A stretch of 6,703 nucleotides of DNA from CBFHSD01 sp965658375. GTDB lineage: Bacteria; Bacteroidota; Bacteroidia; Flavobacteriales_G; Salibacteraceae. Shown here piece by piece: positions 1-5,153 of this stretch; the first letter of the stretch is position 1, and every line of letters starts with the position of its first letter. The stretch lies in the NCBI GenBank assembly GCA_965658375.1, contig CBFHSD010000086.1, forward strand, positions 1 through 6,703. Reading direction: 5' to 3'. The position numbers and the translations under genes are program-made. The notes under the pieces are model-generated. The model saw only the letters and a list, made by a program, of their open reading frames with translations, searched no databases and was not told the DNA's origin.

Positions 1-559
1 TCTCCGTTCCCTGTTTCCCATTCACATCCTTCATTTCTTGTTTTTGTAGCAAGTTCCAAAGCTCTTCATTCAATGGTTTTTGAAATATTCCGCATTGGGT
101 TTCATCTCTTAACTCATAGCCTCCACTACTGAAAAGTATATAGCTTGCTATGCGTTGAGAAAGAGGAATGAGGAAACTTGAATCTGCTGTAGCTTGCATG
201 TAAATACTGTCCAAAAGTGCTTTAGATAGATTTTGCGCGAGCCCGTTTTTTGGGATGTAATACTGAGCAGAATTTGATTCCGGAGGCAAATGATTCAATT
301 GAATCTTAATAAAGGTTCCCAATGCCGTAATGGGAATGTTTTTTTTGGCATGTTTTAAAGGCCATCCATTTTGCTCTTCTTTTAAAAATGTCTCTAGAGC
401 CCGGTATTCTGTAGAATCTAAGGCAAGTGAGAATCGAATATTTGCCTGTAATGGACTTTGACCAAAAGTAGTGGCATGAAAAAAGAATAGAAAAAGACTA
501 AAAAATACCGCTCTTGAAATGATAGGTGGTATTTTTTCCTTGGTATGCAATTCAATCAT
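1..559 (-). CDS. Exported protein of unknown function, C-terminus cut by the window edge
   Basis: An uninterrupted frame begins at ATG 557-559 and stays open to base 1, giving 186 visible residues with no stop. The N-terminus is a probable signal peptide: charged residues 1-16 (with K7, K9, R16), a very hydrophobic core at 17-28 rich in Phe and Leu, then a small polar stretch ending TTFGQ near residue 34, a common end of Bacteroidota signal peptides. The rest (35-186) is soluble-looking, mixed in charge, with one Cys (C156) and no transmembrane segment. I recognise no domain. It starts 27 bases after the stop of the membrane protein at 587-1042, with no terminator or clear promoter between, so the two are probably co-transcribed. 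An N-terminal sensor part of a larger membrane protein is possible but unsupported. The coding call is strong; the function is unknown. Confidence 0.85.
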   Translation of the reverse strand, partial: MIELHTKEKIPPIISRAVFFSLFLFFFHATTFGQSPLQANIRFSLALDSTEYRALETFLKEEQNGWPLKHAKKNIPITALGTFIKIQLNHLPPESNSAQYYIPKNGLAQNLSKALLDSIYMQATADSSFLIPLSQRIASYILFSSGGYELRDETQCGIFQKPLNEELWNLLQKQEMKDVNGKQGTE

Positions 560-586
560 CTGAATTTACTTTTTGTTTTCTAACAA

Positions 587-1042
587 TTAGGTCGACTTAT
601 TGGTAATTGCATTCAATACAAGGGAAACAAGGGTTCCCAACAATGCCATAATTGTTACTGCGCCTAATAATTTGAAAGACACTAGAGATTCTTCAAATTC
701 TTTGAGCGTTAACCAAATAAGCATCAAGCCGACACAGGAGATAGATGCCATACTTGCGGTTAATCCATATCGAATAGTATTTGTTTTGGGCGTGATATGG
801 AGCATGAGTGAGCAGTAGGCAATAGTGAAGGATAGCACCGAAAAAATAAGTGTTGTTTGCCAAATGGTATTGAAATCAATGATTTGCCAAACGGCAATGA
901 GTGAAATGCCTAAGGCAATGCTTGAGTTCAACATACCCATCAGTGAAAAAAGCTTGAAATGCTTTTGAATACTTGAGCTGCACAAGGCAGTTAAGCTAAA
1001 CACACCAATGGTTAAGGTGGTAAAAAGCACTTGCGTTTGCAC
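587..1042 (-). CDS. Small multi-pass membrane protein, conserved hypothetical, GTG start
   Basis: This 151-residue protein is almost entirely membrane. Hydrophobic segments lie at about 5-22, 31-54, 59-83, 91-113 and 124-146, predicting five helices joined by very short loops, with a short polar tail ending NKST. No catalytic or metal-binding motif is visible. It resembles, from memory, uncharacterised Bacteroidota membrane proteins with the same N-terminal LFTTLTIGVFSLTALC pattern and a terminal helix ending in LN.I.NK; I know of no function for them. The start is GTG at 1040-1042. The frame is open upstream for 23 more codons, to the TAG that ends the preceding gene, but holds no ATG, GTG or TTG, so GTG 1042 is the only ordinary start that keeps the first helix. 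The 69-base gap upstream has no hairpin terminator, so readthrough from the 1112-1750 gene is plausible. Confidence 0.8.
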   Translation of the reverse strand: MQTQVLFTTLTIGVFSLTALCSSSIQKHFKLFSLMGMLNSSIALGISLIAVWQIIDFNTIWQTTLIFSVLSFTIAYCSLMLHITPKTNTIRYGLTASMASISCVGLMLIWLTLKEFEESLVSFKLLGAVTIMALLGTLVSLVLNAITNKST

Positions 1043-1111
1043 TTCGCTGAATTCTCCAAAAAGAAAAATAATGATACCAATGTAGTCTACCTTTTTTGGC
1101 GAACCATACAG

Positions 1112-1750
1112 CTACTCAATCAGCACTTTTTGGATGAATGAGGCACCTTCTGCGGTAGTGCCATGAATAAAATACACTCCACTACGCAAGCGAGAAACAT
1201 CAATGGCATCTGTTTGATTGGTTTGCAGCAGCTCTTTTCCTGTAATTGAAATAAGCATAAGGCGATTAAAACACACTTCGCTATCTATGTACAACATCTC
1301 TTTTGCTGGGTTGGGATAGATGCGAACAGCTGTGACTGCTGGCAATGCCTCAATTCCTGTTTCAAGATCAATACTAAAAGGAATGGTACACTTTGGATTT
1401 CTGGTGACCAAATGCCCGTTAAAATCACTGGGGAAAGACACTCGGTTCCCGCTGTAAGGAAGGATGTATGAAATGGTATCGTTTGGGATGTTGCTTACAC
1501 TGGGTAACCATGAGCCCCAAAATCCTGTGATGTTAATGGTGTCTTCGCCTTCATCTACAAAAAACAAATCTGTATAACCTGTACCAACGGGGTTGTTGTT
1601 TGTGGTAAGCACAAGAGAAACACTGGGTTCAGAAAAATGTACCGTGTCTTTGACTGAAAGAATCTGATAATCAGTGCAATCGTAATTTTCTTGAGCAAGG
1701 CACGTAAGAGAGAAGACTGCACAAAAGCAAAAGAGAATAAGGTTTTTCAT
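1112..1750 (-). CDS. Secreted protein with C-terminal T9SS type A sorting domain
   Basis: A 212-residue protein starting at ATG 1748-1750. Residues 1-20 form a Sec signal peptide (MKN, a hydrophobic core, then cleavage around CLAQ). Residues about 21-135 are an unrecognised, probably beta-rich region with many Thr, Ser and Asn and two cysteines (C25 and C121) that could form a disulfide. Residues about 142-212 are a T9SS type A sorting domain: the opening motif RIYPNPAK at 143-150, the ISITGKEL strand, the SGVYFIHG segment and the terminal QKVLIE. In this family the domain directs export through the outer membrane and is then cleaved or anchored, so the product should be cell-surface or extracellular. 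The tail is closely related to that of the Kelch protein at 1908-3098. A terminator lies between the two, so this gene probably has its own promoter. The function of the mature part is unknown. Confidence 0.9.
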   Translation of the reverse strand: MKNLILFCFCAVFSLTCLAQENYDCTDYQILSVKDTVHFSEPSVSLVLTTNNNPVGTGYTDLFFVDEGEDTINITGFWGSWLPSVSNIPNDTISYILPYSGNRVSFPSDFNGHLVTRNPKCTIPFSIDLETGIEALPAVTAVRIYPNPAKEMLYIDSEVCFNRLMLISITGKELLQTNQTDAIDVSRLRSGVYFIHGTTAEGASFIQKVLIE

Positions 1751-1792
1751 CGGTTTGGAATTGATGTGCCATTCAGGCCCTAAATCAGCTTT

Positions 1793-1823
1793 GAACAGTA
1801 CACAGACGTTCTAAAGCTACAAA
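1793..1823 (-). promoter_or_regulatory. Possible weak promoter for the 1112-1750 gene
   Basis: Read on the minus strand, TTTG (1820-1823) is followed after 19 bases by TACTGTTC (1793-1800), a partial match to the Bacteroidota -33/-7 pattern TTTG-N19-21-TAnnTTTG. The -7 box matches four of six fixed positions. Position supports it more than sequence: the terminator at 1840-1887 should stop upstream transcripts, so a start site between 1751 and 1840 is expected. This is inference. Confidence 0.25.
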
Positions 1824-1839
1824 CAGATGTCTATGGGCT

Positions 1840-1887
1840 AAAAAACAAAATGGGCACACCCACTGTAATAACGTAGATGTGCCCATT
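1840..1887 (-). terminator. Rho-independent terminator of the Kelch gene
   Basis: Arms 1849-1858 and 1878-1887 are a perfect 10-base inverted repeat (AATGGGCACA with TGTGCCCATT) around a 19-base loop. On the minus strand the hairpin is followed directly by TTGTTTTTT (1848 down to 1840), which makes a classic intrinsic terminator in that direction. It starts 20 bases past the stop codon of the Kelch protein gene. The plus-strand direction lacks a matching T tract (AAAAGG follows), so it is one-way. Confidence 0.85.
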
Positions 1888-1907
1888 AAAAGGCGGTAGA
1901 AATCTTG

Positions 1908-3098
1908 TTATTGAATCATCACTTTTTGAGTGAATGAAGCTCCTGATGCGGTTTGCCCTTGCACAAAATAGATACCTGGACTCAGCGGAGAAATGTCTAT
2001 GGTAGAAGCATTGCTTGTTTCAAGCACTTCTATACCAGTCATTGAAATCAACCGAACACGGGTAAGCAACTCTTCACTTTGAATGTAGAGCACATCTTTA
2101 GCAGGGTTAGGGTAAATGTTTATTTCTACAACTTGCTTCACTGCAGCAAAGGATGATGGAGCTTGGGGCGTCAATTCGTACTTCCATGCCGTGTTTTGAA
2201 TCACATTGGTTTGGCGGTTTTGACCTCCTAAAAAATATACTGTGCCACCAATGACAAAAGAACCTGGAGCCCAAAGGCTAATGCCTGGGTGTGCGGTCAA
2301 TTCGGTCCATGCATCAGTGCTTGGCTCATATTCCCAAAATTCACCTGTTGCCATAAAATCGTGGTTATCTCCATCTCCGCTCAACACGTATCCTTTGCCT
2401 GCATGATCAAATTGGGTTCCAGCAACACGGGCCTCTCCAGGAAAATCATCCAGTACTTCCCACGTCTCGGTATCTACATCAAACTTGTACCAATCTTTGT
2501 AAATCAAATTGGCGTGGTGTCCCATTCCAACATACATGTCATCTCCAGCAGGGAACATAAAAGGGTGGTGGCGCTCATCGCCTGGAATATCATTTACACG
2601 GTTCCAAGTATCGTTTACCATGTCATACACATGCCAATCGGCCAAATCTCCTGGTATTCCATCTCCAAGACCTACAAAAATCTTATCGTTTTTAATTACA
2701 AATGCGGGATGTCTTCTTCCAATGCAATCGCAAACCGTTAAAATTTTCCAAGAGTCTGTTGCGGGGTCATACTCCCAAATGTCATTAAAGTAAGAACCAT
2801 TGGCGAAACCAAAGCCTAAATATCCTTTGCCGTTGTAAGCTTGTCCAATGGCAAAGCTGCGTTCGGCACCCGGAAAATCATTGAGGGTGTTCCACTGATC
2901 GTTTACAGGATCATATTGAAAAACATCATCAGTTGCAAAACGAACGCCTTCTGTGCCGGTAATGGCATAGCCCATACCGTCTAATGTAAAGGTTACGGGG
3001 TGGTGCTTGCCACTAGGCATAGGCGCAATAGATTTCCACATTTGAGCCATCAAAAGGCAAGGAGAAAGCACAAGTAAAATAGTAATTGTTCTGATCAT
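1908..3098 (-). CDS. Secreted six-bladed Kelch propeller protein with T9SS sorting domain
   Basis: A 396-residue protein starting at ATG 3096-3098. Residues 1-19 are a signal peptide ending LLMAQ. Residues about 20-310 are six Kelch-type repeats, each closing with a Y-[DE]-P-x-x-[DN]-x-W-like strand; the repeat tryptophans are W21, W69, W117, W165, W213, W264 and W305. The first four steps are exactly 48 residues and the last two 51 and 41, consistent with a six-bladed beta-propeller. Repeats carry the turn [IF]PG.[ED]R and conserved GKGY or GxVYF strands. Residues 326-396 are a T9SS type A sorting domain (IYPNPAKDVLYI at 328-339, terminal QKVMIQ). The product should be exported to the cell surface or medium, where Kelch propellers usually bind protein or glycan; no catalytic residues are evident and the ligand is unknown. 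A CDC motif at 123-125 interrupts the third repeat unit. The gene ends in a clear terminator and lies 85 bases after the SOUL gene. Confidence 0.93.
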   Translation of the reverse strand: MIRTITILLVLSPCLLMAQMWKSIAPMPSGKHHPVTFTLDGMGYAITGTEGVRFATDDVFQYDPVNDQWNTLNDFPGAERSFAIGQAYNGKGYLGFGFANGSYFNDIWEYDPATDSWKILTVCDCIGRRHPAFVIKNDKIFVGLGDGIPGDLADWHVYDMVNDTWNRVNDIPGDERHHPFMFPAGDDMYVGMGHHANLIYKDWYKFDVDTETWEVLDDFPGEARVAGTQFDHAGKGYVLSGDGDNHDFMATGEFWEYEPSTDAWTELTAHPGISLWAPGSFVIGGTVYFLGGQNRQTNVIQNTAWKYELTPQAPSSFAAVKQVVEINIYPNPAKDVLYIQSEELLTRVRLISMTGIEVLETSNASTIDISPLSPGIYFVQGQTASGASFTQKVMIQ

Positions 3099-3183
3099 AA
3101 GTTTTTAGATTGAAAGGCCGAATTAAAGCCAATAGATTGAGTTAAAATGTGTGCTGTTGTACAGTTTTACTTTCTAGGTTAAA

Positions 3184-3780
3184 TTACTTCGGTAAGGTGC
3201 TGGTGTCAATACCTACCAGGAGTTCATTTCGTCTTCCGGTAGTTTTAAAGGGAGGATCGTATCCTAGAAGCGAGAAATTGTCTTGATGAGCGATGTGAAG
3301 CGAGTCTAAAGTTGCTAGCATTTCTTTTTTGTAACGCTCTATTTTTTCTTGGTTTGCATAGCCAGAAAATTGAATGGCCGCCACATCACTCGGCTCTGAC
3401 CAATGAAGGTTCACACGCTCATCATTTGGAGCAGGCAATTCTTTTTCCCAAGCGCCTTGTGGCAATACAAAGCTCATGCGTGCTCCTTCTTCAGAACGCG
3501 ACATGTGCACTGGGGCAGTCATGGCGAATTTTTGCTCTTCTTCATTGCCTCCAAAAATGTACCCCGCCAACATACTAAAGCCAGATCTCTGCAGGTCTTC
3601 GCTGTTTTCTTGGTCTACCGATGCCATGCGTGCAGCAGGATAATGCCGAATTTCTACATTACCAAAAGCGTGCATTACTTCATAAGGTTGCTCTTCCACA
3701 TTGCTTGCATAGTAGACCCATCCTTGAAAGACGAGGGCAAGCGCAATGAGTATTCCTGAAAAAATATATACGTACTTCAT
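3184..3780 (-). CDS. Membrane-anchored SOUL-family haem-binding protein
   Basis: A 198-residue protein from ATG 3778-3780. Residues 4-24 are a single hydrophobic signal anchor, with the rest predicted on the periplasmic side. Residues about 32-196 match the SOUL/HEBP family (PF04832): PYEV then VEIRHYP (32-48), F..L.GYIFGGN (68-79), KFAMTAPVHM (84-93), MSFVLP (102-107), ELPAPNDERV (114-123), an FSGYA strand (138-142) and the signature LLGYDPPF...RRNE (171-186). Animal members bind haem or related tetrapyrroles; the role of bacterial members is poorly known, so haem binding is inferred from family. An upstream in-frame TTG at 3793-3795 would add five residues, but the ATG gives a normal anchor (MKYVYIFSG) and is preferred. 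It lies 60 bases after the lipoprotein gene with no terminator between, so an operon with the lipoprotein is plausible. Confidence 0.92.
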   Translation of the reverse strand: MKYVYIFSGILIALALVFQGWVYYASNVEEQPYEVMHAFGNVEIRHYPAARMASVDQENSEDLQRSGFSMLAGYIFGGNEEEQKFAMTAPVHMSRSEEGARMSFVLPQGAWEKELPAPNDERVNLHWSEPSDVAAIQFSGYANQEKIERYKKEMLATLDSLHIAHQDNFSLLGYDPPFKTTGRRNELLVGIDTSTLPK

Positions 3781-3840
3781 GACAACAGAACACAAAGCTG
3801 GGTGATTGGTTTAAACATGAAGTTGCAATAGAGTAGAAGC

Positions 3841-4515
3841 TTACTTTTTCTTCAGCTCTTCGTATTGCGCTGTTCTGTGCTTGTTTTTTTCATCGTCAAG
3901 AATCACGCATAGGTTAAGACTAAATGCCACAATTTCTCCTTCGCCAGTAAAGTCTGTGGTGTAAGAAATCTTTTCTTTCAAAGCATACTCCCCAAAACTA
4001 CCGTTGTGTGTGTATACGCTATTGATGTCCATGGTCTCTAATTTTTCATGGTGATCTTTCGTTGCTACAAGCACTAAGATATTCTCTTCATCTATTTGAG
4101 AAGTGAAACGACCAATGAATTCATTTTTTCTATCGAACAACTCCATTCCAGATTGGAAGAAGCTCGTGTCCAAAGCTATTTCTCCTTCGGCATCATTTAC
4201 GATGTCGGCAGATACAATCACTTGAGATTTCCCATAAACTACAAAGTTGCTGTACGAGTAGTTCACATTTTGATTGGCGTAATATTCACTTTCGCTCAAA
4301 GGGTGATTCATGATTAAGTCATCTTTCGCCTCGTTCAACAACATATTCGTTTTGTTTCCTCCAATACCTAAAATATAGGTGCAAGAAGAATAGCCAAAGG
4401 CTTTTTCGCTTGATTCAACCATTTTTCCATGGTTTAAATCTACCAATTGCCCAGTGTGTATGGTGCAACTACTTAATATTGAAAGGACAAGTGCGGGGAG
4501 GATTACGTTTTTCAT
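3841..4515 (-). CDS. Lipoprotein with DUF6567-like N-terminal half and unassigned C-terminal half
   Basis: A 224-residue protein from ATG 4513-4515, starting MKNVILPALVLSILSSC. The lipobox LSSC puts the lipidated cysteine at residue 17, so the mature protein is membrane-anchored in the envelope. Residues 17-105 resemble the Bacteroidota lipoprotein family I know as DUF6567: an SSCTIHTG start, a GYSSCTYILGIGG motif (41-53), an EAK..L helix (62-67), and a strand ending VIVSADIV (99-106). Residues about 107-224 form a second region I cannot assign, with beta-rich stretches, a KDHHEK cluster (153-158) and a very charged end (DDEKNKHR to KKK). Family members of the first half are usually near 120 residues, so this one is about twice as long. 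An in-frame ATG at 4560 would add 15 residues ahead of the signal peptide and overlaps a perfect -7 box, so it was rejected. The function is unknown. Confidence 0.85.
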   Translation of the reverse strand: MKNVILPALVLSILSSCTIHTGQLVDLNHGKMVESSEKAFGYSSCTYILGIGGNKTNMLLNEAKDDLIMNHPLSESEYYANQNVNYSYSNFVVYGKSQVIVSADIVNDAEGEIALDTSFFQSGMELFDRKNEFIGRFTSQIDEENILVLVATKDHHEKLETMDINSVYTHNGSFGEYALKEKISYTTDFTGEGEIVAFSLNLCVILDDEKNKHRTAQYEELKKK

Positions 4516-4553
4516 TGTGTTTTTATTGAAATGAAACAATTCTTGGTCTGGTG

Positions 4554-4561
4554 CAAACATA
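4554..4561 (-). promoter_or_regulatory. Perfect Bacteroidota -7 box ahead of the lipoprotein gene
   Basis: On the minus strand the bases read TATGTTTG, matching every fixed position of TAnnTTTG. A start site about 7 bases downstream would leave a leader of roughly 30 bases before ATG 4515, and would exclude the longer start at 4560. No good TTTG -33 element lies 19-21 bases upstream (that stretch is GC-rich), so this is a single-element match only. Confidence 0.4.
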
Positions 4562-4596
4562 CGTGAGGCCTGCCTTTGCAGCGCACTTCAAGACAT

Positions 4597-5046
4597 TTAT
4601 TCTTGAGTCTCTCTCAATCCTGAAAAGAAATCGCTTAAAAGAGCAATTTGTTCTTGAGTTAAATTGGCATCACCATGCGTAATGGAATAGGGCTTCATGG
4701 GCATTTCACCTTCTTCTACCTCTTCTACACACTCTTCCAATTTGTGGTCGGCTTTTTTTGGAGAATACTTTCCCCAAGTAGAAAAATTGAGGTGTTCATT
4801 GCCTTCTTCAACATGGTGGTTGATCCACCAAGAAAGAGGAGCTACATGGCTGTACCAAGGGTAGGTAGTTTCATGAGAATGACAATCGTAACATGCTGTT
4901 TTAAGCAATTTGGCCACTTCTTCTGTGGGCTGAGTAATGCGTATAAAATCTTCTTCAAGAACAACAGGGGATTGTTCTGGGTGCGAACCAAAAAATTGCA
5001 TCACCACTAGAATGGCAAGAAGGGCAAGAATGATTTTCTTTTTCAT
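4597..5046 (-). CDS. Membrane-anchored haem-binding (cytochrome c-like) domain protein
   Basis: A 149-residue protein from ATG 5044-5046. MKKK followed by a hydrophobic core (5-19) is a signal peptide or N-terminal anchor with no lipobox. The rest matches the Haem_bd family (PF14376): a c-type haem attachment motif C52-Y-D-C55-H56 within ACYDCHSHETTYPWYSHVAP, then the aromatic PLSWWINHHV segment (70-79), the FSTW motif (88-91) and a GEMPMKPY segment (113-120) whose M115 or M117 may be the distal haem ligand. The family length is near 150 residues, so the gene looks complete. The likely location is the periplasm, attached to the inner membrane, with a possible role in electron transfer or haem-dependent sensing; no redox partner is encoded here. 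It is transcribed away from the DUF819 gene, and its stop lies 81 bases before the lipoprotein start. Confidence 0.93.
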   Translation of the reverse strand: MKKKIILALLAILVVMQFFGSHPEQSPVVLEEDFIRITQPTEEVAKLLKTACYDCHSHETTYPWYSHVAPLSWWINHHVEEGNEHLNFSTWGKYSPKKADHKLEECVEEVEEGEMPMKPYSITHGDANLTQEQIALLSDFFSGLRETQE

Positions 5047-5064
5047 AATACAATTGCTTTGCCG

Positions 5065-5095
5065 CGAAAATAAAGCACGAGCTTATTCTATCAAT
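5065..5095 (-). promoter_or_regulatory. Candidate promoter of the haem-binding protein gene
   Basis: On the minus strand ATTG (5092-5095) is followed after exactly 19 bases by TATTTTCG (5065-5072). These match the Bacteroidota -33 TTTG at three of four positions and the -7 TAnnTTTG at five of six fixed positions, with normal spacing. A start about 7 bases on would give a leader of only about 12 bases before ATG 5046, short but seen in this phylum. Inferred from sequence only. Confidence 0.4.
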
Positions 5096-5102
5096 ACCAC
5101 AA

Positions 5103-5135
5103 ATTGGGTATCTGTGGATACTTGACTTATTTTAG
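5103..5135 (+). promoter_or_regulatory. Candidate promoter of the DUF819 gene
   Basis: ATTG (5103-5106) is followed after 21 bases by TATTTTAG (5128-5135), matching the Bacteroidota -33 TTTG at three of four positions and the -7 TAnnTTTG at five of six fixed positions. The predicted start site would lie around 5140-5142, close to ATG 5154. It sits back to back with the candidate minus-strand promoter at 5065-5095, so the 107-base gap can serve both divergent genes without overlap. Confidence 0.4.
5108..5121. promoter_or_regulatory. 14-base dyad inside the proposed DUF819 promoter spacer
   Basis: The sequence GTATCTGTGGATAC has perfect 5-base arms (5108-5112 and 5117-5121) around a 4-base centre. 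It lies between the proposed -33 and -7 boxes of the plus-strand promoter, where a bound repressor would block transcription. Arms this short occur often by chance and no regulator is encoded in the window, so an operator role is only a suggestion. Confidence 0.25.
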
Positions 5136-5153
5136 CCGGCCAACAGAGAACAT

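Noticed and set aside
2289..2793. Plus-strand open frames of 94 and 150 codons opposite the Kelch gene
   Set aside because: They overlap each other and a well-supported propeller gene, and have no signal peptide, domain or promoter.
3145..3165. Possible hairpin around CTGTACAACAG between the SOUL and Kelch genes
   Set aside because: The stem is only four bases and no T tract follows in the minus direction, so a terminator call is not supported.
3781..3795. TTG start for the SOUL protein, adding MCSVV
   Set aside because: The ATG at 3780 gives a normal signal anchor, and the extra five residues match nothing in the family.
3809..3816. 8-base palindrome GTTTAAAC upstream of the SOUL gene
   Set aside because: A single short AT-rich palindrome with no flanking promoter match or second copy; expected by chance.
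4516..4560. Longer start for the lipoprotein at ATG 4560
   Set aside because: It would place 15 polar residues before a lipoprotein signal peptide and overlaps a perfect TATGTTTG -7 box, so it is probably not transcribed.
4562..4596. Hairpin-like CTGC/GCAG pairing after the haem-binding protein stop
   Set aside because: The pairing is four bases with an irregular outer stem and no following T tract, so it is not a convincing terminator.
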